Source: Paenibacillus silagei
GTDB lineage: Bacteria > Bacillota > Bacilli > Paenibacillales > Paenibacillaceae
Direction of reading: 5' to 3'
Assembly: GCF_017874735.1 (NCBI RefSeq)
Contig: NZ_JAGGLV010000021.1
Location: 78,618 to 142,617, forward strand
Length of the DNA stretch: 64,000 nucleotides
Below the pieces are notes generated by a model. The model was not told the DNA's origin and did not search any database. It worked only from the letters and a program-made list of their open reading frames with translations. Below are positions 17,129 through 25,774 of the stretch, piece after piece (position 1 is the first letter of the stretch; each line of letters starts with the position of its first letter). The translations under genes were made by a program, and so were the position numbers.

Positions 17129-18175
17129 TCAATCAATATATTTGATTAGTCTCCACCTTTGCGAGCTTGTTCCGTTATCCTCATATATTTGGAGGGGTGT
17201 ACCGTTTTCATTATTTCCATTGGTAATATCAAGCAATTTATTACTGTTCACATTGATGAAACTAATTGATCCGTCTCCATTTTCTCTAAATTTCCATTGT
17301 TGTGATGTGGTACCGTTATCTGTCCAAATTTGAATAGAAGAACCATTATTTTCACCACCACCAGCCACCTCCAGTGCCTTGCCGCTATTCACATTAATTA
17401 ACTTATAGTTACTGTCCCCTGTATCATAGACTCTCCATCTTTGGGATGCGGTGTCGTTATGGGTCCATATCTGAATAGGAGTACCGTCTGCAGTATTTCC
17501 TCCTGTGACATCCAAGGCTTTTCCATTACCAGCATTTAATATTTTGTATTCTGTTCTATTACTTATCGCTTTAATGAGTCTCCACTTCTGTGCAGTTGTT
17601 CCGTTAGAGGCCCATATCTGTACAGGGGTTCCACTTGCTGTATCACCATTTGCAACATCGAGAGCTTTATTGCTATGTATATTTATTAGTTCATATGAAC
17701 CGTCCGCTTGTTCAACTACGCGCCATATCTGAGCTTCGGTTCCGTTATCATTCCATATCTGAACCCTCGTTCCATTGGATGTTTCTCCACCTGCTATATC
17801 GAGTGCCTTCCCGCTATTAACATTAATCAGCTTAAAAAGGCTATTTTCGGTTGTACAAAGCAACCACCGCTGTGCATCTGTTCCGTTATCTGTTTCTATT
17901 TGAACTTTGGTTCCGTTCACACTATTTCCTGCGTATACATCAAGTGCCTTATTGCTATTCACATTCAATAGTTTATATTCTGATGGTTTGCAGTTTAAGT
18001 TTTTCTTTCCAATTAAGTTACCGTTGTTATCATACTGAAAATTCATATACCTCTCTTCAGATATTCGTATCAGGTTCAATCCACCTGTTCTGGAGTAAGT
18101 GTATTTCATTGCGGTGGCAGTCTGAGAGCTAATAAATAAAGCAAATGCTAATAAAATTAGTACATATCTTTTTAT
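17129..18175 (-). CDS. YD-tagged secreted ricin-B-type lectin, N-terminal tag, AUA start
   Basis: Two beta-trefoils (about 60-195 and 205-345) made of six QxW repeats (NKALDV, VQIWxxNGTxAQxW). This is the ricin-B/CBM13 fold that binds galactose- or xylan-type sugars. The YD tag lies just before them (MKYTYSRTGGLNLI, then FQYDNNGNLIGKK). The first canonical start is an ATG at 18109, inside the tag, which would give a protein without export signal. The frame is open upstream and encodes a textbook signal peptide (IKRYVLILLAFALFISSQTA). It begins at an ATA (18175) placed 8 bases after GGGGG. The next upstream in-frame codon but one is a stop, so AUA is the only well-placed start. Confidence 0.75.
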   Translation of the reverse strand: MKRYVLILLAFALFISSQTATAMKYTYSRTGGLNLIRISEERYMNFQYDNNGNLIGKKNLNCKPSEYKLLNVNSNKALDVYAGNSVNGTKVQIETDNGTDAQRWLLCTTENSLFKLINVNSGKALDIAGGETSNGTRVQIWNDNGTEAQIWRVVEQADGSYELINIHSNKALDVANGDTASGTPVQIWASNGTTAQKWRLIKAISNRTEYKILNAGNGKALDVTGGNTADGTPIQIWTHNDTASQRWRVYDTGDSNYKLINVNSGKALEVAGGGENNGSSIQIWTDNGTTSQQWKFRENGDGSISFINVNSNKLLDITNGNNENGTPLQIYEDNGTSSQRWRLIKYID

Positions 18176-18181
18176 AAGTCA

Positions 18182-18473
18182 TACCCCCGTTTATTGAATA
18201 TTCCATTGTCAAAAACTATAGTGAGCGCCTGTTCAATTGACTAAAGCACAACACTGAAACAGTCATTGTATAGTTGGTCCCAAAGAGAAACAAGACGAAT
18301 CCATGGTGTGAAATTGCGTTCTACTGTAGCTTACGAAACAGGAATAGTAGTATGGCAGGAAGATGAGCAGTATACAACAAAACCTTTCTGAGCTTTTTGG
18401 GAAAAGTTAAGCAAGCTTATAAAATCCCCAGTGGACCTCTTATAAATCTATAGCTGAAAGATATTAAAGGATG
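18182..18473. other. intergenic stretch with a possible gene remnant on the plus strand
   Basis: No intact gene is present. On the plus strand 18270-18391 an open piece reads SWSQRETRRIHGVKLRST, then VAYETGIVVWQEDEQYTTKP and a stop, which reads like the end of a protein, but it has no start and I do not recognise it. This gap interrupts the otherwise tight spacing of cluster C. Confidence 0.25.
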
Positions 18474-20042
18474 CTACTTTTGCAGTTTTTTAGTAACTTT
18501 AATATCATCAATAGAAATAGCTCCACCGTTACGCATCCCGAAGTTCAAAAAATAATCACTGTTCGCTCCAGTCACAAACTCTATCTTTTTACTCCCCTTA
18601 GTTCCGATGGCCTCATTCCAAGTCAGCCAGCCCACATCATCCTTTCCATTACCGGTTAAGCTCCTTACAAAAAAGTCAAAATATCCTCCATTTGCCGGTT
18701 TATCTATTACTTTATAGTTGAACGTCACACTATATGGCGTATTCGGTTCGAGTTTGAACGTATTGAAATCTGAAATCATAAATACTGTCCATTCCACATT
18801 CTTTTCCCCGACCCCATATGCTGAATATGCTCCACTTACAACCTTGTTTGGCTCTTGGGTCATCGACAGTGTACCTATTAGAGGCATATACTGGGTTGCT
18901 GTAATGTCCCCTTTTTCAAAGGATTCCGCTTCCTTCGTGACTTTAATATCATCAATAGAAATAGCTCCACCGTTACGCATCCCGAAATTCAAAAAATAAT
19001 CACTGTTCGCTCCAGTCACAAACTCTATCTTTTTACTCCCCTTAGTTCCGATGGCCTCATTCCAAGTCAGCCAACCCACATCATCCTTTCCATTACCGGT
19101 TAAGCTCCTTACAAAAAAGTCAAAATATCCTCCATTTGCCGGTTTATCTATTACTTTATAGTTGAACGTCACACTATATGGCGTATTCGGTTCGAGTTTG
19201 AACGTATTGAAATCTGAAATCATAAACACTGTCCATTCCACATTCTTTTCCCCGACCCCATATGCTGAATATGCTCCACTTACAACCTTGTTTGGCTCTT
19301 GGGTCATCGACAGTGTACCTATTAGAGGCATATACTGGGTTGCTGTAATGTCCCCTTTTTCAAAGGATTCCGCTTCCTTCGTGACTTTAATATCATCAAT
19401 AGAAATAGCTCCACCGTTACGCATCCCGAAATTCAAAAAATAATCACTGTTCGCTCCAGTCACAAACTCTATCTTTTTACTCCCCTTAGTTCCGATGGCC
19501 TCATTCCAAGTCAGCCAACCCACATCATCCTTTCCATTACCGGTTAAGCTCCTTACAAAAAAGTCAAAATATCCTCCATTTGCCGGTTTATCTATTACTT
19601 TATAGTTGAACGTCACACTATATGGCGTATTCGGTTCGAGTTTGAACGTATTGAAATCTGAAATCATAAACACTGTCCATTCCACATTCTTTTCCCCGAC
19701 CCCATATGCTGAATACGCTCCGTTTACAACTTTGCTTGGCTCTTGGGTCATCGATAGCGTACCTATTAGAGGAATGAAGCTGGTTGCCGAGATGTTACCT
19801 TTTTCAAACCCTTCAAACTCCCTATGTATTTTATTTATCAAGTTTCCGTTCCGATCATAGTAAAAATCTAAATATGAATTGTCTTCTGAATAAATAAAGT
19901 CCAATCGATTCTGATTATAAAAGTATTGAAGTTCTTGTTTCTTACCATTATCAGCAAAAATCAAATTACCATTTGAGAAATAGCCAATAAGAAAAAATAC
20001 AAATACAACAATTCCCCCAAGTGAACTCTTCCTATATCTCAT
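18474..20042 (-). CDS. YD-tagged secreted protein with three near-identical 148-aa domains
   Basis: A 522-aa protein: signal peptide (1-31), YD tag (QYFYNQNRLDFIYSEDN, then FYYDRNGNLINK), then three copies of a beta-sandwich-like domain. Each copy begins with (F)EKGxI(S/T)ATxxxPLIGTL and ends NGGAISIDDIKVTK. The same family, more diverged, makes up the cluster B protein at 39716-41707. The domain looks carbohydrate-binding (CBM4/9-like), but I cannot name a Pfam entry. The start at 20042 has GGTGGGG upstream; the longer frame would overlap the gene before it. The copies are nearly identical at DNA level, so the duplication is recent. Confidence 0.75.
   Translation of the reverse strand: MRYRKSSLGGIVVFVFFLIGYFSNGNLIFADNGKKQELQYFYNQNRLDFIYSEDNSYLDFYYDRNGNLINKIHREFEGFEKGNISATSFIPLIGTLSMTQEPSKVVNGAYSAYGVGEKNVEWTVFMISDFNTFKLEPNTPYSVTFNYKVIDKPANGGYFDFFVRSLTGNGKDDVGWLTWNEAIGTKGSKKIEFVTGANSDYFLNFGMRNGGAISIDDIKVTKEAESFEKGDITATQYMPLIGTLSMTQEPNKVVSGAYSAYGVGEKNVEWTVFMISDFNTFKLEPNTPYSVTFNYKVIDKPANGGYFDFFVRSLTGNGKDDVGWLTWNEAIGTKGSKKIEFVTGANSDYFLNFGMRNGGAISIDDIKVTKEAESFEKGDITATQYMPLIGTLSMTQEPNKVVSGAYSAYGVGEKNVEWTVFMISDFNTFKLEPNTPYSVTFNYKVIDKPANGGYFDFFVRSLTGNGKDDVGWLTWNEAIGTKGSKKIEFVTGANSDYFLNFGMRNGGAISIDDIKVTKKLQK
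18497..19812. repeat. 444-bp coding tandem repeat, three copies
   Basis: Units start at 18497, 18941 and 19385, an exact period of 444 bp (148 codons), with only scattered differences among copies. Such repeats can expand or contract by recombination without breaking the frame. Confidence 0.9.
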
Positions 20043-20061
20043 TCTTTTTCCCCACCTAATT

Positions 20062-22263
20062 TCATTTATAATCAAAGCTAGCCGAATCAAGATAGAACGT
20101 CCCCGCCCCAGAATCTCCTGCAGATCTGATTAGAAAATATACATTTGCGAATACAGCTTTACTTGGGATGACCCCCTCATTCGTCAGTAACACATACTTT
20201 CCATTCGCTTCAGTGGTGTCTTTAATACTGCTGGAGACGAATGACCCATCCATAGCATAAAAGTCAATATACATCTGCACTCTGGATTGATTCAACATGC
20301 TAATATTAACTTTTCCTGTAACCATGTAAGACTTATCAGGAATTACACGTAGAGTCTGAGAGATGCCAACAAATTGATTAACCGGAATCCCGAATCCCCT
20401 GACTTCCACTGACTTTTGATCATGAAATGCCTCTAGTGTACCTATCACCGTTGATTTCTTCGTTAAATTTCCGTTCAGATCATATTTGTAAAATGTATTA
20501 TAAGTCTGGGTTCCTTGTACAAGCGTCTGATTAAGCAAACGTCCCGCTGCCGAATAAGAATTAGTAGTTACACCCTTAGCCGGACTATTCTCAATCAACC
20601 GAATTCCATCCTCTACTCCTAGAGGCTTATAAATGGTCCAGTTCAGCGGCGTTTGCGACCCGTAATTACTCACTTCAAAGTCAGGGTTATCCAATAAGTT
20701 GGAGCTATAACTGAATCTCATATCATCTACATAAATACTCGCTGCCCCGCCTCCACTAGTTGCACGTATAATAGCGTAGACACGGACGTAATCAGTATTA
20801 GAAGGTACGGTTCCAGTATTAGATATTGTGATATATCCCCCTTGAGTGGTAGCAGGCAATTCTACGATATTCGCATCAATAAATGCACCTGAGCCTGTAA
20901 AAAAATCTGCATACAGCTGTACTTTGGCATTGCTGATACGATCCACCTTTAATCTGCCGCTCATCGTATACTTTTTAGCAGGTACAACTTTTAACATCTG
21001 ACTTATTCCAACATACTCATTAGCTTTTATATTAGATGCATCGATTTGCTGAACGGTATTCCCGTAGCTTTCCGAAACTAATCTGTAGGTATGGTTATCA
21101 TTCCCGTAACTGGGCAACCACCCGCTTCCCAAGCCGTTAGAACCAGGTGCTTCGAAGTTCCCGTTGTTAAATAGATTGGGTTCATTCGTATAATGAAAAT
21201 TCAAAGAGTCCACATACATGCTTCCTGAACCATTGTTCCCTGTCCCTCGAATGATTACGTATATAACAGCATAAGTGGTATTCTTAGGAATTTGACCTGT
21301 ATCAGATAATGTCATATATATGCCATTGGTCGGTTTAGCATATTCGAGAATAGTCGTCCCCGTATAATTTCCAGAGGAGCTCATAAAATCAATATAGATT
21401 TGCGCCTTGGCATTCGCTAGACTTTCTATTAACAATGCACCACTTACTTGGAATGACTTACCCGGAACTACTTTAATTTTTTGCAACATACCCGCATATC
21501 CGTTAACCGGGAGAGACGAGACTTTGATTTTCTGGGCTCTAGCTCCACTTAAAGATGGATAAGCAACGGAACTAAATGATGGGTTATAGGAGGTCGTATA
21601 ATCCCAATCGTCTGAGTTAGCAAGCGTGTTTGAAAAGCTCTCATAATCTGAATTAGCAACTAGATTGCCGTCATTAGTATATTGAAAAGAGATATTATCC
21701 GTAATGAAAGCACCGGAATTGACATCAGAACTAGAACGAATCAAAGCATAAATGACAACTGATGTAGCTCCCTCAGGCACACTGCCTGTTCCCCCTAAAG
21801 TAACGAATTGTCCTGTAGCCTGATTAGGCAATTCGTAAACCTTACAATCCACAAAAGCTCCAGCATTAAAAAAATCTGCGTACAATTGCACTTTAGCATT
21901 GGAGATGCTCTCAATGTAAAAACGTCCGTTCATATTATACGGTTGCCCAGGATTCACCGATAAGGTTTGGCTCACACCAGCAAATTGATTCATCGGTAAA
22001 TTACTAATGGAAACCTTCTGTGCTTTGCTTCCTCCAGAGACCAATGAGCTGGTAACTTCGAAACTCCCAATCCCATGTGAGACCCAGTTATCGGCTATGC
22101 TACTGCCATTAGTGTTTATTTCAAAACCAGAATTTTTAATTATATTATCTGTACCCACGCTTGCATCCGCCTTAATATAATCGGAATTGAACATGCCAAC
22201 TAAATTAAAGACTAGACTTAGGGCAAGAGAATATATTATTTTCTTTTTTATCCTGAAGCTCAT
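20062..22263 (-). CDS. YD-tagged secreted protein, four CBM-like domains, tag inside the fourth
   Basis: A 733-aa exported protein (signal peptide 1-34). Four repeats of about 160-180 aa share NxGFEx, (F/Y)VGISQxLxV(V/N)P, SNAKVQLYADFF and IYVDxxxFxYS. They look like CBM4/9-type jelly rolls. The YD tag is internal: in the fourth repeat SYSAAGRLLNQTLVQG, then YKYDLNGNLTKK is inserted between the first strands (LLDNPDFEVSNYG) and the rest of the same domain. This is the only internal tag among the 15. The start at 22263 has AAGGAG 12 bases upstream. It follows the FG-GAP gene by 42 bp. Confidence 0.75.
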   Translation of the reverse strand: MSFRIKKKIIYSLALSLVFNLVGMFNSDYIKADASVGTDNIIKNSGFEINTNGSSIADNWVSHGIGSFEVTSSLVSGGSKAQKVSISNLPMNQFAGVSQTLSVNPGQPYNMNGRFYIESISNAKVQLYADFFNAGAFVDCKVYELPNQATGQFVTLGGTGSVPEGATSVVIYALIRSSSDVNSGAFITDNISFQYTNDGNLVANSDYESFSNTLANSDDWDYTTSYNPSFSSVAYPSLSGARAQKIKVSSLPVNGYAGMLQKIKVVPGKSFQVSGALLIESLANAKAQIYIDFMSSSGNYTGTTILEYAKPTNGIYMTLSDTGQIPKNTTYAVIYVIIRGTGNNGSGSMYVDSLNFHYTNEPNLFNNGNFEAPGSNGLGSGWLPSYGNDNHTYRLVSESYGNTVQQIDASNIKANEYVGISQMLKVVPAKKYTMSGRLKVDRISNAKVQLYADFFTGSGAFIDANIVELPATTQGGYITISNTGTVPSNTDYVRVYAIIRATSGGGAASIYVDDMRFSYSSNLLDNPDFEVSNYGSQTPLNWTIYKPLGVEDGIRLIENSPAKGVTTNSYSAAGRLLNQTLVQGTQTYNTFYKYDLNGNLTKKSTVIGTLEAFHDQKSVEVRGFGIPVNQFVGISQTLRVIPDKSYMVTGKVNISMLNQSRVQMYIDFYAMDGSFVSSSIKDTTEANGKYVLLTNEGVIPSKAVFANVYFLIRSAGDSGAGTFYLDSASFDYK

Positions 22264-22305
22264 AGAAATGTCTCGCTCCTTATTCCCGCCTATTTTCATT
22301 TTTAA

Positions 22306-24312
22306 TCAATTAGCACCAGATAAATAATCCCACACATACCAAGAGTCATCGGTAGTAATTACTATTGCTTCCAAACGGCGATCTCCGTCAACGTCTGCCA
22401 ACCGGTATAATTTTGAACCGACACCACTAAACTCCATAATCCAAGGTGCATAGCCTGTAAAGCTGGTTCCAGTTGATGATGCTACATACCAATTTCCACT
22501 ATTAATAATCACAGCATCCGCTTTTCCATCGCCATTCACATCGTCCAGAAGCTGATCTGCTGAACCAACGCCATGGCCTTCTATCCACTTTTTGTACCCT
22601 TCGAAGCCATTGCCATTGGATAATGCTATGTGCCAAGAACCTTCCTGCTCATAAAATACAACGGCATCTGCTTTCCCATCCCCATTTACATCTGCCAGGA
22701 ACTCTTTGGAAGCTCCTACACCGTATCCTTCAACCCATCTACTGTAGGCCTGAAATCCTTGACCTGAAGAAAGTGATACATACCAGCTTCCGCTATTTTC
22801 GATAACTGCATCTGCTTTGCCGTCTCCATTCACATCTGCCAGAAATAAGCCACTGGCCCCAGCTCCATGCCCAGCCACCCATAATTTATAACCTTCAAAA
22901 CCGCTCCCATTGGACAATGCCACATACCAGCTTCCGTAATTCACGATAACCGCATCCGCTTTCCCATCTCCGTTCACATCCGCTAACAGTTGAGCATCCG
23001 ATCCCACTCCATGGCCGGTAATCCATCTCTGGTAACCCTTAATTCCTTGACCATTCGACAGAGAGACATACCATGTTCCTGTATCCTTAAAAAAGAGAAC
23101 CGTATCCGCCTTCCCATCACCGTTCACGTCAGATGTAAATTGGGTGTGAACCTCTGATCCACCTTCCAGTGACCAATCCTTATTCTTCAGAAAGCTGTAA
23201 CCATTAGATAAAGATACGCTCCATTTCATACCAACCTCACTATATTGAACAACGTCAGCATTGTGATCCCCATTGATATCAGCTAGCCAATAAGTGTTTT
23301 GCCCCACAGCACCTTCTATTGACCATTTGGTATATGCTTTAAAGTAACTACCTCCTGATAAGGCTACATACGTATTCCCGTAATTTATTATTACAGCATC
23401 TGCTTTGCCATCTCCGTTCACATCAGCCAGAAGCTGATCCGCTGAACCAACACCATGGCCTTCTATCCACTTTCTATACCCTTCGAACCCCTTTCCATTG
23501 GATAACGCTACGTACCAAGAACCCTCTTGCTCGTAGAAAACAACGGCATCCATCTTACTATCCCCATTTACATCAGCTAAGAACTCTTTGGTAGCTCCTA
23601 CACCATATCCTTCAATCCATCTGCTGTAAGCCTGAAATCCTTGACCTGAAGAAAGTGATACATACCAGCTTCCGCTATTTTCAATAACTGCATCTGCTTT
23701 GCCGTCTCCGTTCACATCTGCCAGAAATAAGCCACTGGCCCCAACTCCATGGCCGGAGACCCATAATTTATAGCCTTCAAAACCGCTCCCATTGGACAAT
23801 GCCACGTACCAGCTTCCGTAATTCACGATAACTGCATCCGCTTTACCATCTCCGTTCACATCCGCTAACAGTTGAGCATCCGATCCCACTCCATGGCCGG
23901 TAATCCATCTCTGGAACCCCTTAATTCCTTGACCATTCGACAGAGAGACATACCATGTTCCTGTATCCTTAAAAAAGAGAACCGCATCCGCCTTCCCATC
24001 ACCGTTCACATCATTGATAAAACGAGTATTGGAGCCAAGACCGTTTCCCAACTGCCACTGTGTCAGGCTTCTCGCCACCGACTTTCGGCTTACCATGTTA
24101 CCATTCAAGTCGTATTTGTTTCTGACAACAGCATTAAGGGTTTGAGTCTCCGTTAATCTTCCAGTCGGATCGTAGTTGTATATGGTTCCGCCTTTATCCA
24201 CGGTTCTAAATACTTGATCTACTGAGGCAGCCGTACCCTGTGAAGGCTTTACTATAAGAGACAAAAATACAATGATACAAATTAGAATTTTTAAATCCCT
24301 TCCAATTTTCAT
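22306..24312 (-). CDS. YD-tagged secreted protein with twelve FG-GAP/VCBS repeats
   Basis: A 668-aa protein: signal peptide (1-30), YD tag (YNYDPTGRLTETQTL, then NKYDLNGNMVSRK), then twelve repeats of 48-51 aa. Each repeat has the calcium-binding loop DVNGDGKADAV and a WYV(S/A)LSNG turn. FG-GAP/VCBS repeats fold as beta-propeller blades and are common in adhesins. Repeats 7-11 are close copies of repeats 1-5, so half of the array was duplicated as a block. Start 24312 has GGAGG 11 bases upstream; a GTG at 24330 lies inside the SD region. Confidence 0.8.
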   Translation of the reverse strand: MKIGRDLKILICIIVFLSLIVKPSQGTAASVDQVFRTVDKGGTIYNYDPTGRLTETQTLNAVVRNKYDLNGNMVSRKSVARSLTQWQLGNGLGSNTRFINDVNGDGKADAVLFFKDTGTWYVSLSNGQGIKGFQRWITGHGVGSDAQLLADVNGDGKADAVIVNYGSWYVALSNGSGFEGYKLWVSGHGVGASGLFLADVNGDGKADAVIENSGSWYVSLSSGQGFQAYSRWIEGYGVGATKEFLADVNGDSKMDAVVFYEQEGSWYVALSNGKGFEGYRKWIEGHGVGSADQLLADVNGDGKADAVIINYGNTYVALSGGSYFKAYTKWSIEGAVGQNTYWLADINGDHNADVVQYSEVGMKWSVSLSNGYSFLKNKDWSLEGGSEVHTQFTSDVNGDGKADTVLFFKDTGTWYVSLSNGQGIKGYQRWITGHGVGSDAQLLADVNGDGKADAVIVNYGSWYVALSNGSGFEGYKLWVAGHGAGASGLFLADVNGDGKADAVIENSGSWYVSLSSGQGFQAYSRWVEGYGVGASKEFLADVNGDGKADAVVFYEQEGSWHIALSNGNGFEGYKKWIEGHGVGSADQLLDDVNGDGKADAVIINSGNWYVASSTGTSFTGYAPWIMEFSGVGSKLYRLADVDGDRRLEAIVITTDDSWYVWDYLSGAN

Positions 24313-24342
24313 GTTATCTATTTCCTCCACTCCTTTATCATT

Positions 24343-25758
24343 TCAATAACGATTAACATTTACTGTAACTCCTCCAACAGGCCGGCTGTTTCCGTATCCA
24401 TCACTGGCATAGAGATGTGTGATATAAATCCCAGTTTCATTCCCATGATTAGCAAAAGGAATCCGAACTTTCCATTTGGACGAACTCTCCCGTTCCCCTT
24501 GATACCAAATGAGATCATCTTGGCCATTCTGATTCGTCCACGTCGGAAATTCCATGCGGGTTACGTTGGCTGGTATTCCTTCAATAGAGACTTCATAGTA
24601 ACCGTCACTGATCTTAGCATTTACGGGTGCTTTCAATACCTGTGAATTAGTGACATCATATTCCCAAGCTCCAAGAATACGACCGCTGGAATAAATATGT
24701 GTAATATACCTGCCGGTCTCTGAATGGTGTCTGGCGTACACGACTGTTGCTTTCCACACGCCGTTCCCAACTTTCACACCTTCAATCCACTCAATATCAT
24801 CCTGATTATTGTTCGCCGTCCATGTTGGAAATTGGACACTCTGGATAGACGGGTCTACCCCATAGATGAATACGTCATACGAAACACCGGACAGATCGGT
24901 CTCTTTAGATCCCCCTGCTCCGCCTAACACATTGACTACTTTGCCGCCCACTCCTGTTTTGTTCCCATACCGATCAAATGAATAAATGTGTGTAATATAA
25001 TTCCCCATTTCAAAGTTGTGTGTACTGAACGGTATTTTAATTCTCCAAGATCCGTCTGCAAGTCTTTCACCTGTTATCCAGGGATTGACCAAGTCATCTT
25101 GTCCCATATGCTCTGTCCACGTAGGGAAGCGCACCTCTTTGATACTCTCCGGTATACCATTAGCCTGCACAGTATAGAACCCGTCAGCCAGCGAAGCTTG
25201 TTCAGGTGCTGTAATCGTCACTCCGTTGTTCCGGACTTCTGCACCTACATCACTAACCATTTTCCCATCCGCATAAATATGTGTAATATATGTACCTGTC
25301 TCTCCACCATGTCTATTAAAAACTACAGTTCCTTTCCAGACTCCATCGGCCAGTTTTTCCCCTACGATCCACTCCACATCATCCTGGTCCTTCCAGGCAG
25401 TCCAAGTTGGAAAATGTACTTGCTGGACATTAGGCTGAACCCCGCGGATATAAATATCATAGGATACTGAAGATAGATCGAATACGTAGGGTGATGTGGA
25501 AGAATTCGCGCGACTGCGCTTGATCAGATTTCCGTTAGCATCATATGTATATTGATTAATCGTACTGTCTTGTAGAATCTCCGTATCCAACCGCCCTTGA
25601 TTATAGGTATAAATACGCTGTGGAGATGAACCAATGACATCAATAACGATATGGTTTGTACTGGATGCCTCAGCATAAGCAGATGAAGCAGCATATCCTA
25701 AGAACAGAATAAAGAGAAGGCAGATATGTTTAACAAGTTTCACTATTTTCGCAATCAC
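24343..25758 (-). CDS. YD-tagged secreted protein with four GBS-Bsp-like repeats
   Basis: A 471-aa protein: signal peptide (about 1-29), YD tag (YTYNQGRLDTEILQDST, then YTYDANGNLIKR), and four units of about 90 aa with VxFPTWTxxxxQDDxxW, GxWKxxVxFxxHxxETGxYIT and HIY. This is the GBS Bsp-like repeat (PF08481 as I recall it), found in surface and cell-wall proteins of streptococci and other Firmicutes. The protein at 54028-55398 is a paralogue. The start is uncertain: GTG at 25782 or GTG at 25758 (GGAG 11 bases upstream, chosen). The frame overlaps or nearly touches the preceding gene. Confidence 0.75.
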   Translation of the reverse strand: MIAKIVKLVKHICLLFILFLGYAASSAYAEASSTNHIVIDVIGSSPQRIYTYNQGRLDTEILQDSTINQYTYDANGNLIKRSRANSSTSPYVFDLSSVSYDIYIRGVQPNVQQVHFPTWTAWKDQDDVEWIVGEKLADGVWKGTVVFNRHGGETGTYITHIYADGKMVSDVGAEVRNNGVTITAPEQASLADGFYTVQANGIPESIKEVRFPTWTEHMGQDDLVNPWITGERLADGSWRIKIPFSTHNFEMGNYITHIYSFDRYGNKTGVGGKVVNVLGGAGGSKETDLSGVSYDVFIYGVDPSIQSVQFPTWTANNNQDDIEWIEGVKVGNGVWKATVVYARHHSETGRYITHIYSSGRILGAWEYDVTNSQVLKAPVNAKISDGYYEVSIEGIPANVTRMEFPTWTNQNGQDDLIWYQGERESSSKWKVRIPFANHGNETGIYITHLYASDGYGNSRPVGGVTVNVNRY

Positions 25759-25774
25759 GATAGTACACGCTCCA

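Noticed and set aside
18497..19812. The exact 444-bp triplication as an assembly artefact
   Set aside because: The copies differ at scattered bases and the frame is kept, so a real duplication is more likely, though only long reads can prove copy number.
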